A DNA stretch of 42,028 bases from Alteromonadaceae bacterium Bs31 (GTDB taxonomy: Bacteria > Pseudomonadota > Gammaproteobacteria > Pseudomonadales > Cellvibrionaceae): positions 1 to 42,028 of the forward strand of contig FXAI01000001.1 in assembly GCA_900177435.1 (NCBI GenBank). Reading direction: 5' to 3'. This document shows, in pieces, positions 33,963 to 42,028 of this stretch. Numbering within the stretch: position 1 is the stretch's first letter; each line of letters opens with the position of its first letter. A program made the translations under genes and the position numbers. The notes under the pieces were generated by a model. It worked only from the letters and a program-made list of their open reading frames with translations. It did no database searches and was not told where the DNA came from.

Positions 33963-34605
33963 GGCGGCGGATTATAGGGCTAGAAAGGACCGTCGGCTAG
34001 AAAAATTGTGGTCTTAGGTGCCGGGCGGGGAAGGGTATTTGATGGCGGTTGAACATTAAGTCGTGTTAAATGACGTTTGCTCGCGTAAATCTAAAGGGAT
34101 TTCGATGGGGAGTTAATTCCTTTTGTGCAAGGGTTTACGATATTAGTAACTGGAGTTTATATGGGGGGCAATGCTTTTAGTTATATGTTGCCTAATTCTT
34201 GTGCATAGAGGGCCTGAACTGGGCTATTTGGGAGCCACGTACGTTTTTTCGTGAGGCGCGTACCAAAAACTAAGATCGGTATTGGGGCTGTGCCGTGTTA
34301 CTTCTATACTCTGCCTAAAGGATTAAGATTTTACCTAATTTTACTTGCTGCGGTAAACGAAATTTGATTTCCTGTTGGGAGTCATCGATAACCCTGCTCT
34401 TAAACCCATTTCCGGGTTGCTAATAATAATTTATCTGATGGTATTTAGAGAAACAACCGCCACATGATTTGGCGGCTGATGTATTTTTTTGCATATAGAT
34501 TTTTCGTGTAAATGGTGCAACGAGCAAGCAGCTCTGTTAGACAGGAGTAAGCTATTGTGGCAAGGACGATGAATTTATTTGAACCGTATTTAGAAAGGCT
34601 TTTTC
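33963..34605. other. 640-base divergent intergenic region
   Basis: Between smpB and the rightward surface-protein gene. Hairpins occur near 34410 (AACCC/GGGTT) and near 34460 (CCGCC...GGCGG followed after ten bases by a T-run), which may end an unseen transcript. No gene recognised. Confidence 0.35.
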
Positions 34606-37600
34606 ATGATAATCATCGACAGTCGATTGCTTCTCAACGTTGTAGTGGCGACATTTTCATTATTTTTTTCTTTTTCGGTATTTTCTGCTGAACACATCGA
34701 TTTTTCTCCGCCATTTGATATCGGCTCCGGCACTGTTAAAGGTGTAAGTGCTACGGATGCCGCTGATCTCAATGGAGATGGCCTTGCCGATATTGTGGTT
34801 GTGGAAGGTGGCTACCACGCAAATGACCGGGTTACATTCGCTTGGTTTGAATCTCCAGACTCAGAAGGAAAAGATTGGATAAGACATGATCTGACCATGC
34901 CGGATGTTTGGCGCAGGTTTACTGGCGCAGTTCGAATAGCCGACATAGATGATGACGGCGATAATGACATTGTTGTAGCAATGGATCATCACAGTCAGCT
35001 AGATCCCTCAGCCTATATTTATTGGCTGGAGAACCCCGGCCATAATCGCAGTACTTCAGCCAATTGGTCGATCCACACTATTATCGGCGACCTGAGTGTT
35101 GAGCACATCAATGATCTGCATATCGCCGATATGGATAACGACGGTTTAAATGACGTTGTGGTGAGAAGCCTCACGCCAAATCGCATGATGTTGTTCTTTA
35201 ACCGTATTTCTTCCTGGCAGATGAACCAGATTGATACTCGCTCTTTTGCTGAGACAGGCGAAGGCTTTGCTCTCGGTGATCTGGACCGTGATGGCCGTAT
35301 GGATATTAGCGTAAACGGTTATTGGTTTAAGGCGCCAACAAATCCGGCAGATGGCATTTACAAGCAATACGCTATCGACACTGGTTACGCAGAAAAAAAT
35401 GCCAATACTAAAGAAGCGGTAGGGTATATAAACGATGACCCCTACCTTGATGTGGTCATTAGCCCTGCTGAAGGTTATCGCAAGGGGGCTAACCACTATT
35501 TGGCTTGGTATGAGGGTGTAGCAGATCCAACCAAGGCTAGCAGTTGGAAGCGTCATATCATTGCCAGTAATGTTAATGGCCGCCACGGACTTGCGCTGGC
35601 GGACATGGATTATGATGGCGACCTGGATATAGTGAGTGCTACTTCATGGAATATGTGGGGGCAGTCTAAAGGTATCACTATCTACTACAATGGCGGTGGG
35701 CAGGGTGACTTCAGCGACGAGCAGCTGGTTTCCAGCAAGAATGGTCTTTATACGGCGACGGTAGTGGATTTATTTGCCGATGGCGATCTGGACATCGTTG
35801 GTCCAGACTTCTACGCCTTTAGCTCAAAACCCTACATATACTTATCCCAACTCTCTGGGGCGCAGCCTCTCGATAAGGTATCGAAGCCAAAAATCTCTCC
35901 TGGTGGTGTTGTTTTTGGTGGCAGCCTTGAAGTTAGCATCAGTAGTGAAACTCAAGACTCCAGTATTTACTACACGCTTGACGGTTCGGTGCCGACCGAA
36001 AGCGCTAATTATTATTATGGCAGTGTTGTTATAAACGATAGCCACACCGTAAAAGCAATTGCGGTGAAGAGCGGTGCGGTGGATAGCGACATTGTTCAGG
36101 AAAGTTTTATTAAGGATTCCAAAGCCCCACAATTACTTTCTGTTGTGCCCAACAGCGCTGGTGACAGGCTCACCTTAACGTTTGACGAAGCTCTTGCTGC
36201 ATCCGCAGAAGCAAAAGGTAATTTTCGCATATCGGATGATGTGACTGTGAACTCAGTATTGCTCAGTGGAACAACGGTGGTGCTTGGAACTTCATCAATG
36301 AGTGGGGCGCAACAGGATTACACGCTTACCACCAGCAATATTGAAGACTTGTACGGCAATGTAATTCCCTACGAGATTGACTCGCAATTCAGTTACTCCT
36401 CCCAAGCGGTTCCCAGCAATTTATTGGCGTATTGGCCGCTGGATGAAGCGGGTGCAGATGTAGCCGATGTTCTAGGCAGTTACGGTGGTGTTCTCAACGG
36501 TGGTGCCAGGGGTGATGGGCTGTTTGGTGGTGCTCTGGATTTTTCGGGAAATGATGGTTTTGTGGATCTTACGCCTGTTGTCCTTGAGGGTGAGCAGTTA
36601 ACCATTTCCATGTGGTTTAAAGCTGCGGATTTTGATGATGCGGAGGCTAGATTGATTTCCCAAGCCCAAGGGGATTCGGCTAACGATCACTGTTATATGC
36701 TTTCAACTTATAACAACGGCGGCCTTAAACTGCGCTTTCGCTTGAAGGCTGATGGCAATACCGCAACACTGTTGGCTTCTTCTGGAGAGCTCGTAAGTGG
36801 AGCCTGGACACATGTTGCTGCGGTTTATGATGGCAACAATATGGTGTTGTACAAAGATGGTGAGCAAGTGGGGAAAATGCCAAAAACTGGCCAGATAGAC
36901 CCTTGCTATACCGAGCCACTGAATATCGGCCGCAACCCAACAGCCAAACGCTATTTTTCCGGTTTTATCGACGAAGTACGGATATACAAAGACGCCTTGG
37001 ATCTCTCTCAGATTCTAAAGCTGGCTGATCCCACAGCACTTCCCGTTAGTGACGAAGTAGATCCTGACACCGGAACTGATTCCGGCTCAGAAACTGACCC
37101 TGACACCGGGACTGACTCCGGCTCAGAAACTGATCCTGACACCGGAACTGATTCCGGCTCAGAAACTGATCCTGACACCGGAACTGATTCCGGCTCAGAA
37201 ACTGATCCTACCACCGGAACTGATTCCGGCTCAGAAACTGACCCTGACACCGGGACTGATTCCGGCTCAGAAACTGATCCTGACACCGGAACTGATTCCG
37301 GCTCAGAGACTGATCCTGACACCGGGACTGACTCTGGCTCAGAAACTGACCCTGACACCGGAACTGACTCTGGCTCAGAAACTGATCCTGACACTGGGAC
37401 TGACTCTGGCTCAGAGACTGATCCTGATACCGGGACTGACTCTGGCTCAGAAACTGATCCTGGCACCGGGACTGATTCCGGCTCAGAAACTGATCCTGAC
37501 ACTGGAGCAGGTGATGACCAGGAACCCGAACCCAAGGTGGATATCAATAATGGGCTATTAGCTTATTGGCCGGTGGATGAGATTGTATCTAACGTTGTCT

Positions 37601-38196
37601 TTGATCAGTCCGGTAACAATCAAGACGGAGAGTTGGTGAATGGCACTTCTGGAAGTGGTATATCTGAGGGTGCGTTGGATTTTGCGGCGAGGCAGGGCTA
37701 TGCGTCGTTCTCTCCACTGGTTCTTGAGGGTAGCTCCTTTTCCGTTTCCCTCTGGCTAAATGCGGCAGACTTTACAGAAAAAGAAGGCCGCTTGATCTCC
37801 CAGGCCATGGGGGTGAGCAGCGATGACCATGATTTTATGCTTTCCACTTATTCAAACAGAGGAATGAAGCTAAGAGCTCGCCTGAAAACGAATGGCGAGA
37901 CCGCCACCTTGGTGGCTAGCGAGAGCCTACTTTCCATAGGACAATGGACACATGTGGTTGCGGTCTATGATGGTAGCTCCTTGAGACTGTATCAGGATGG
38001 AAAGGTGGTAGGTGCTATGGCGATTACCGGCGATATTTCATCGAGTTCTGGCGCCTTATTAAATATTGGTCGCAACCCGGTAGGGGGTCGATATTTCTCC
38101 GGCTCGATAGACGAAATACGGATCTATTCTCGTGCACTTAGCGATGAGCAGATTCAATGTTTACATAACATGGCATGCTCCGCGCACTCAAACTAA
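34606..38196 (+). CDS. FG-GAP / LamG multidomain surface protein
   Basis: 1196 residues. Signal peptide VVVATFSLFFSFSVFSA. Residues about 30-420 carry at least six FG-GAP/VCBS calcium loops (DLNGDGLADIVVV, DIDDDGDNDIVVA, DMDNDGLNDVVV, DLDRDGRMDIS, DMDYDGDLDIVSA, DLFADGDLDIVG), a probable beta-propeller. About 435-505 is a chitobiase C-terminal-like module (YYTLDGSVPTESANYYY), 505-605 an SbsA-like Ig domain (LSVVPNSAGDRLTLTFDEAL), 607-800 a LamG/concanavalin-like domain, 819-962 a linker of twelve 12-residue repeats, and about 975-1190 a second LamG domain. LamG pairs bind glycans. A secreted polysaccharide-binding or adhesion protein is likely; no catalytic residues recognised. A terminator follows at 38211. 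Confidence 0.85.
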   Translation: MIIIDSRLLLNVVVATFSLFFSFSVFSAEHIDFSPPFDIGSGTVKGVSATDAADLNGDGLADIVVVEGGYHANDRVTFAWFESPDSEGKDWIRHDLTMPDVWRRFTGAVRIADIDDDGDNDIVVAMDHHSQLDPSAYIYWLENPGHNRSTSANWSIHTIIGDLSVEHINDLHIADMDNDGLNDVVVRSLTPNRMMLFFNRISSWQMNQIDTRSFAETGEGFALGDLDRDGRMDISVNGYWFKAPTNPADGIYKQYAIDTGYAEKNANTKEAVGYINDDPYLDVVISPAEGYRKGANHYLAWYEGVADPTKASSWKRHIIASNVNGRHGLALADMDYDGDLDIVSATSWNMWGQSKGITIYYNGGGQGDFSDEQLVSSKNGLYTATVVDLFADGDLDIVGPDFYAFSSKPYIYLSQLSGAQPLDKVSKPKISPGGVVFGGSLEVSISSETQDSSIYYTLDGSVPTESANYYYGSVVINDSHTVKAIAVKSGAVDSDIVQESFIKDSKAPQLLSVVPNSAGDRLTLTFDEALAASAEAKGNFRISDDVTVNSVLLSGTTVVLGTSSMSGAQQDYTLTTSNIEDLYGNVIPYEIDSQFSYSSQAVPSNLLAYWPLDEAGADVADVLGSYGGVLNGGARGDGLFGGALDFSGNDGFVDLTPVVLEGEQLTISMWFKAADFDDAEARLISQAQGDSANDHCYMLSTYNNGGLKLRFRLKADGNTATLLASSGELVSGAWTHVAAVYDGNNMVLYKDGEQVGKMPKTGQIDPCYTEPLNIGRNPTAKRYFSGFIDEVRIYKDALDLSQILKLADPTALPVSDEVDPDTGTDSGSETDPDTGTDSGSETDPDTGTDSGSETDPDTGTDSGSETDPTTGTDSGSETDPDTGTDSGSETDPDTGTDSGSETDPDTGTDSGSETDPDTGTDSGSETDPDTGTDSGSETDPDTGTDSGSETDPGTGTDSGSETDPDTGAGDDQEPEPKVDINNGLLAYWPVDEIVSNVVFDQSGNNQDGELVNGTSGSGISEGALDFAARQGYASFSPLVLEGSSFSVSLWLNAADFTEKEGRLISQAMGVSSDDHDFMLSTYSNRGMKLRARLKTNGETATLVASESLLSIGQWTHVVAVYDGSSLRLYQDGKVVGAMAITGDISSSSGALLNIGRNPVGGRYFSGSIDEIRIYSRALSDEQIQCLHNMACSAHSN
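37060..37491 (+). repeat. Twelve 36-bp tandem repeats in the linker
   Basis: Each unit encodes DPDTGTDSGSET (units 5 and 12 vary: DPTT, DPGT); a partial 13th follows. Units differ only at scattered, mostly silent positions (ACCGGA/ACCGGG/ACTGGG, TCCGGC/TCTGGC), so copy number probably changes by slippage or recombination. Confidence 0.95.
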
Positions 38197-38210
38197 GCGC
38201 GTTAGTTACT

Positions 38211-38231
38211 GGGGCTTGTTCGCAGAGCCCC
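38211..38231 (+). terminator. Terminator of the surface-protein gene
   Basis: GGGGCT pairs with AGCCCC around a nine-base loop, 15 bases after the stop; a short T-run follows after some bases. Confidence 0.6.
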
Positions 38232-38266
38232 TTCTGCATTTTTAAACGTGGTGTTTAAGCGCCGGG

Positions 38267-38461
38267 CTATAGCTGCACCACGCAAACCGGCCCTTCCCTG
38301 AGCTTCTCTTCCTCAGCTATTTTTACCTTTGCCTGGATGTTGGTGGAATCTGATTCTTCAAGCGTGTTCGGAAGAAATAGATTCTCAGATAAGAAGCTTT
38401 TCGCCGCAGCAAACGCCGTTGCCCTGGTCCATTGATTGTATGTTTGTGCTAAATCCGGCAT
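38267..38461 (-). CDS. Small hypothetical protein
   Basis: 64 residues from ATG at 38461, with AAGG nine bases upstream. Soluble, with an acidic/basic mix (NIQAKVKIAEEEKLREGP). No family recognised. Divergent from the transporter and convergent with the surface-protein gene, it fills an otherwise empty gap of about 340 bases, which mildly supports a real gene. Confidence 0.45.
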   Translation of the reverse strand: MPDLAQTYNQWTRATAFAAAKSFLSENLFLPNTLEESDSTNIQAKVKIAEEEKLREGPVCVVQL

Positions 38462-38536
38462 AGCTTGGCCTTAAGTTTGCGTGCCAATACCGCTACAATC
38501 GGCCCTTGTAAAAGCAAATCACCCTGGGGGGAGACA

Positions 38537-39871
38537 ATGGATCAGCGCAAGATGCATGGCGTTTGGGCCAATCGCTGGACCTTTATATTGGCGGCAACAG
38601 GTTCTGCTGTTGGTTTAGGTAATATCTGGAAATTTCCTTACATTACGGGTGAGAACGGCGGCGGTGCTTTTGTTCTCGTTTACCTTCTGTGTATTGCCGT
38701 GGTGGGTATACCTGTGATGATGGCGGAAGTGCTTATAGGCCGCCGTGGTCGCATGAGCCCCATAAACTCTATGCGCTACGTAACTCGCGAGGCCGGCTTG
38801 CACGGCGCCTGGACCGGCATTGGCTGGATGGGGGTGCTGGCTGGCTTGATGATCATGGCTTTTTACAGCGTGGTTGCGGGTTGGGCCTTGAGCTATATCT
38901 TTTCCACTGGCGCGGGCATGTTTGCTGGTGTCGACGGCGAAAACGCCGGAGCCTTATTTTCCGGGTTGCTTGGCAACTCCGAAAAACAACTTTTCTTCCA
39001 CAGTATTTTTTCGCTTATGACTCTCGCCATCGTGGCCGCAGGCGTTACTCGCGGCTTAGGTATGGTGGCGCGGGTATTGATGCCCTTTTTATTCGTGGTG
39101 CTGATTATTCTGCTGGGTTACGGCATCGTTAAAGGGGATTTTGTTGCAGGCTTGCATTTTTTGTTTGATTTTAAGCTCGACAAACTAAGCTGGGATGGCG
39201 TACTCATTGCCCTGGGGCACGCATTTTTCACGCTTAGCCTGGGTATGGGAGCCATCATGGCCTACGGTGCCTACATGCCAGACCATGCCAGTGTTGGTAG
39301 AACCATTATCACTGTCGGTATTCTGGATACCGTGGTTGCACTGATTGCAGGCCTGGCGATATTCCCCATTGTTTTCGGTTCTCCCGGCCTGGTGCCCGGA
39401 GAGGGGCCTGGCTTGATGTTTGTTAGCTTACCGGTTGCTTTTGGCAACATGGCTGGGGGGCAGTTATTTGGTACTCTGTTTTTCCTGCTGGTGTCTGTAG
39501 CAGCTTGGAGCTCGGCGGTCTCTTTAATTGAACCCGGTGTTGCCTGGTTGGTGGAGTCCAAGAAGTTTAGTCGTGTCGGTTCGTCAATCGTATTGACCCT
39601 ATTTGCCTGGCTGGGAGGGGTAGCGAGTATCTATACCAGTTTTATGTTCGATACGCTGGACATGCTTACATCTCAAATTATGTTGCCTTTGGGTGGCCTG
39701 TTTATTGCGATATTCGTGGGTTGGTTGATGCGCAGGGCGATTGTCTGCTCGGAGATGGATGCTGAAGGGCACCCACTTTTTGATATTTGGCTGTTTATCG
39801 TGCGCTACATTTCGCCTATTTTAGTGGCCTTGGTGCTAGTGTTCGGTTTGTATAAAAAGTTTGCTGGCTGA
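38537..39871 (+). CDS. SNF-family sodium-dependent transporter
   Basis: 444 residues from the ATG at 38537, preceded by GGGGGGAG; the frame opens 24 codons upstream, but that start lacks a site. The first helix carries the family signature: ATGSAVGLGNIWKFPYITGE and NGGGAFVLVYLLC, including the sodium- and substrate-binding unwound part. About 11 membrane segments, as in bacterial LeuT/TnaT/MhsT relatives. It couples Na+ to uptake of an amino acid or similar solute through the inner membrane. The last base of its stop is the first base of the ratA ATG, so it may be cotranscribed with ratA. Confidence 0.93.
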   Translation: MDQRKMHGVWANRWTFILAATGSAVGLGNIWKFPYITGENGGGAFVLVYLLCIAVVGIPVMMAEVLIGRRGRMSPINSMRYVTREAGLHGAWTGIGWMGVLAGLMIMAFYSVVAGWALSYIFSTGAGMFAGVDGENAGALFSGLLGNSEKQLFFHSIFSLMTLAIVAAGVTRGLGMVARVLMPFLFVVLIILLGYGIVKGDFVAGLHFLFDFKLDKLSWDGVLIALGHAFFTLSLGMGAIMAYGAYMPDHASVGRTIITVGILDTVVALIAGLAIFPIVFGSPGLVPGEGPGLMFVSLPVAFGNMAGGQLFGTLFFLLVSVAAWSSAVSLIEPGVAWLVESKKFSRVGSSIVLTLFAWLGGVASIYTSFMFDTLDMLTSQIMLPLGGLFIAIFVGWLMRRAIVCSEMDAEGHPLFDIWLFIVRYISPILVALVLVFGLYKKFAG

Positions 39872-40305
39872 TGCAAAAGAGAATAGAACGCTCTGCTCTG
39901 GTGAGCCACAGTACAGAGCAGATGTTTCAATTGGTTAACGACTTTGAGTCGTATCCAGAGTACTTGCCCGGCTGTGTAGGTGCGGAGCTTCTGGTCCGAG
40001 AAGACGATTGGCTGGAGGCGCGCCTGCACCTGGCTAAGGCGGGTATTCGGCAATCGTTTGTCACTCACAACACTCTAAGGCCACCTGAATCCATGCACAT
40101 CCGCCTGGTGGAAGGCCCTTTTAAATCCTTTGCCGGTGAATGGTGTTTTAAAGCGTTGTCCGATCAAGCTTGTAAGGTGAATTTCTGGCTAGAGTTTGAG
40201 TTTTCCAATAAACTCGTCGCCCTTGCGGCCGGCAAGCTATTTGAGCAGGTGGCCTCTGAGCAAGTATCCGCACTGTGTAAGCGTGCAGATCAGATATATA
40301 AATAA
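39871..40305 (+). CDS. ratA: RatA/PasT-like START-domain protein
   Basis: 144 residues. IERSALVSHSTEQMFQLVND and FESYPEYLPGCVGAELL, then VEGPFKSFAGEWCF and the closing helix FEQVASEQVSALCKRA match RatA (PasT), a coenzyme-Q-binding/START-fold protein. In E. coli it has been described both as an inhibitor of 70S ribosome formation and as a ubiquinone-linked protein aiding stress tolerance. Order ratA-rnfH is conserved in gammaproteobacteria. The start overlaps the upstream transporter stop by one base. Confidence 0.92.
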   Translation: MQKRIERSALVSHSTEQMFQLVNDFESYPEYLPGCVGAELLVREDDWLEARLHLAKAGIRQSFVTHNTLRPPESMHIRLVEGPFKSFAGEWCFKALSDQACKVNFWLEFEFSNKLVALAAGKLFEQVASEQVSALCKRADQIYK

Positions 40306-40344
40306 TCCGCCTTTAACAAGCAAAATGAACAAGAGTTCCAGGCC

Positions 40345-40668
40345 TTGAGTGATATAGAACCCATACGTGTAGAGGTAGCCTATGCTCTACCCGAAAAACA
40401 AAAAATCATCGAATTGCTGGTAGATCCGGGCACCACAGCGTTAATCGCTGTGAAGAAATCCCGCATAGAAGATTACTTTCCTGGCCTGGATGTTGAAAAT
40501 GCCAAAATGGGGATTTTTGGCCAGAGCCTGGGTACCAAGGGGCTAAAAGCGCCCAACCAGCATGTATTGCAGGCGGGAGATCGAGTGGAGTTGTACCGCC
40601 CGCTAATCGCAGACCCAAAAGAAGTACGCAAAAAACGGGCAGCGAAGGCTAAGCTGCAAGAGCGCTAG
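40345..40668 (+). CDS. rnfH: RnfH/PasI family protein
   Basis: 107 residues from TTG at 40345; no ATG or GTG exists in frame after the upstream TAA, so TTG is the probable start. IRVEVAYALPEKQKIIELLV, then DYFPGLDVENAKMGIFGQSL and AGDRVEIYRPL-like DRVELYRPLIADPKEVRKKR identify the RnfH (UPF0125) ubiquitin-like family, partner of RatA. Its 3' end overlaps that of the convergent bamE by four bases. Confidence 0.92.
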   Translation: MSDIEPIRVEVAYALPEKQKIIELLVDPGTTALIAVKKSRIEDYFPGLDVENAKMGIFGQSLGTKGLKAPNQHVLQAGDRVELYRPLIADPKEVRKKRAAKAKLQER

Positions 40669-41168
40669 GACGGCTGTCTGGCCTCTTCCAGTGGTGTAGT
40701 TTCCTTCTGTTCAGGCTTGTCTTCTTCCTTTGTCGGCTTGTCCATGGCTTCGCCTTTCTCGCTTTTAATCTGTTGTTTTTCTATTTCCTTGCGAATGCCT
40801 TTGTTTAGCTCAGCCGTTGCCGAACCTTTAACTTTCGCTTCGTTGTAGCTTCCTTGCCAGTAGTCGAGCTTGCCATCCTGAAAAAATACTTGGAAGTGGT
40901 ACTCGTTTATCTGCTTCTGGCCGCGTTTGAGCGTGAAGTAATAATCCCATCTGTCCGGGTGGAAAGTGTCAGCAACCAGAGGGTTTCCCATGATGAAGCG
41001 CACCTGCTCGGGGGTCATTCCGACCTCCAGCTGTTCCACCATGTCTTCTTCAATAAAGTTACCTTGCTGAATGTATATGCGATACACCCAAGGAAATTGA
41101 AGCCTGGAGCAAGCGCTTACTGTTAAGATGATAGTGATTATTAATATGGCTTTTAAAACAAATTGCAT
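40665..41168 (-). CDS. bamE: Outer-membrane assembly lipoprotein BamE
   Basis: 167 residues. Lipobox VSAC (Cys20). The core YRIYIQQGNFIEEDMVEQLE, VGMTPEQVRFIMGNPLVADT, FHPDRWDYYFTL matches BamE (SmpA), which with BamABCD folds beta-barrels into the outer membrane. Relative to the E. coli protein it has a longer charged C-terminal tail (from about residue 120, rich in Lys/Glu). Divergent from fur, the usual arrangement. Confidence 0.95.
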   Translation of the reverse strand: MQFVLKAILIITIILTVSACSRLQFPWVYRIYIQQGNFIEEDMVEQLEVGMTPEQVRFIMGNPLVADTFHPDRWDYYFTLKRGQKQINEYHFQVFFQDGKLDYWQGSYNEAKVKGSATAELNKGIRKEIEKQQIKSEKGEAMDKPTKEEDKPEQKETTPLEEARQPS

Positions 41169-41176
41169 GCCAGGGG

Positions 41177-41205
41177 TTTCCGAAATTGCATAGGGCGGGG
41201 ATAAT
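41177..41205 (+). promoter_or_regulatory. Possible fur promoter
   Basis: TTTCCG (41177-41182) and GATAAT (41200-41205) are 17 bases apart, 44 bases before the fur ATG. The -35 is weak. No clear Fur box was seen. Confidence 0.4.
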
Positions 41206-41248
41206 ACCCGATCTGTTTGTCACCTGAGAAGCCCATAGGAGCATCTAA

Positions 41249-41656
41249 ATGGCTGTAGAGAATCAAGAACTGCGTAAAGCCGGCCTCAAAGTCACACTGC
41301 CGAGGGTTAAGATCCTGCAGATTCTAGAAAATTCCGAAGACAGGCATTTAAGTGCGGAAGATGTTTATAAAATGCTACTTGATGCCGGAGAAGATGTGGG
41401 TTTGGCCACGGTTTACCGTGTTCTTACTCAGTTCGAAAGTGCCGGGCTCGTGGAGCGTCACAACTTTGATGGCGGTCATTCAGTGTTTGAACTGGACAGA
41501 GGGGATCACCACGATCACATGGTTTGCATTGAAACAGGCAAGGTGATCGAGTTCCACAACGACAAGATCGAAGAAATTCAGGAGCAGATCGCTGAAGATC
41601 ATGGCTATCAGATTAGCGGCCACAGTTTGGTTTTGTATGTTAAGCCTTTAAGCTAA
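41249..41656 (+). CDS. fur: Ferric uptake regulator Fur
   Basis: 135 residues. ENQELRKAGLKVTLPRVKIL, then LSAEDVYKMLLDAGEDVGLA and TVYRVLTQFESAGLVERHNF form the winged helix; HHDHMVCIETGKVIEF and the following helix form the dimer and metal-binding domain. It has the His-rich HHDHM site but only one Cys (MVCIE) where many Fur proteins have a CxxC pair, as in Pseudomonas Fur. With Fe(II) it represses iron-uptake genes. Confidence 0.96.
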   Translation: MAVENQELRKAGLKVTLPRVKILQILENSEDRHLSAEDVYKMLLDAGEDVGLATVYRVLTQFESAGLVERHNFDGGHSVFELDRGDHHDHMVCIETGKVIEFHNDKIEEIQEQIAEDHGYQISGHSLVLYVKPLS

Positions 41657-41671
41657 AAAGCAGCGCTTTTT
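41655..41671 (+). terminator. Terminator of fur
   Basis: AAAAAGC-AGC-GCTTTTT starting at the stop codon: a short A/T-rich stem with a three-base loop, able to work in both directions. Confidence 0.55.
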
Positions 41672-41679
41672 AGCGAGCG

Positions 41680-42028
41680 GCCGCTTGGCGGCCTTCTGGA
41701 GCAGTCGCTTCGCTCCTTTCTGGAGCGTGCTTCGCACTGCTGGAATCCGGCATAGATGTATGTGGTGTTTTGTGGTGTTTGTTGGCCGGTTTTTTTCGTT
41801 TTACGGCTGAGGCCGGTAAAGCGCTCCCAACGCGATAACATGAACCTTGCAAACTTCCCGACCTTCACCCAGAAGGGCAAAGCCCGCTCGAGAAAGGAGC
41901 GCAGCGACTGCTCCAGCAGCCGGCGTAGCAGGCGCTCCATCAGCGAAGCGCTCCCAAAGCGATAACTTGAACTTCGCAAACTTCCCGACCTTCACCCCAG
42001 AAGGGCAAAGCCCGCTCCAGAAAGGAGC
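41680..42028. repeat. REP-like array with two 80-base direct repeats
   Basis: Copies at 41821-41900 and 41948-42028 (cut by the window end) share GCGCTCCCAA, GCAAACTTCCCGACCTTCAC and AGAAGGGCAAAGCCCGCTC with few differences; period 127 bases. Around them are small GC-rich hairpins (GGAGC...GCTCC, CGTGCTTCGCACTG, GCGGCCGCTTGGCGGCC). Open frames across it (KARSRKERSDCS) are repeat artefacts. Confidence 0.75.

Noticed and set aside
37008-37547. 179-codon minus-strand frame encoding SVSEPESVPV repeats
   Set aside because: It is the antisense of the 36-bp repeat linker of the LamG protein; repeat periodicity keeps all frames open.

Overview
The window looks like a chromosome segment of a marine or plant-polysaccharide-associated gammaproteobacterium, most like the Cellvibrionaceae (Saccharophagus/Teredinibacter/Agarilytica type). 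The evidence is the conserved smpB ... ratA-rnfH / bamE / fur neighbourhood, a tmRNA with the tag ANDDNYGAQLAA, lipoproteins that open with Cys-Gly-Gly-Gly, a poly-serine linker and LamG/FG-GAP surface proteins. The genus is an inference.

Layout. 1-20.5 kb is a loosely packed region of mostly exported proteins: a poly-Ser beta-helix lipoprotein, a DUF4124 protein, a membrane protein fused to a VOC (glyoxalase-fold) domain, an outer-membrane beta-barrel next to a phospholipase-D lipoprotein, a solute-binding-like protein, an alpha/beta-hydrolase lipoprotein, a SOUL protein, an 890-residue orphan lipoprotein and a TAP-like hydrolase. Long gaps between them hold decayed genes: a PKD-domain protein, a T4-type lysozyme and a partner, and antitoxin scraps.

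20.5-30.8 kb is an accessory region. It holds a glycosyltransferase-like gene abutting a higA stump, a TTGG microsatellite, three copies or fragments of a REP-associated tyrosine transposase (RAYT, IS200-like), an IS91 transposase fragment and an LprI-like protein. It ends in a compact module: divergent AlpA-type regulator, operator-like palindrome, higB-higA, and overlapping higA a primase-helicase gene of the type catalogued as TOTE conflict systems. That last gene is broken by a small deletion, a 53-bp two-hairpin insertion and a RAYT element that removes the end of the helicase. The module ends near the 3' end of ssrA, where a 20-bp copy of the tmRNA 3' end lies 174 bp away, each copy with its own terminator; this looks like the scar of an integrative element.

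30.8-42 kb is core chromosome: ssrA, an AraC-type membrane regulator, a DUF2306 protein, an NrtS-like protein, smpB, a 1196-residue FG-GAP/LamG surface protein with twelve 36-bp repeats, an SNF-family transporter, ratA, rnfH, bamE and fur, closed by a REP-like repeat array. SmpB and tmRNA cooperate in ribosome rescue; RatA/RnfH, BamE (outer-membrane assembly) and Fur (iron) form the usual conserved cluster.

The most interesting candidate system is the HigBA-coupled primase-helicase module. The second is a family of tiny two-hairpin elements that have disrupted at least two mobile or defence genes here.
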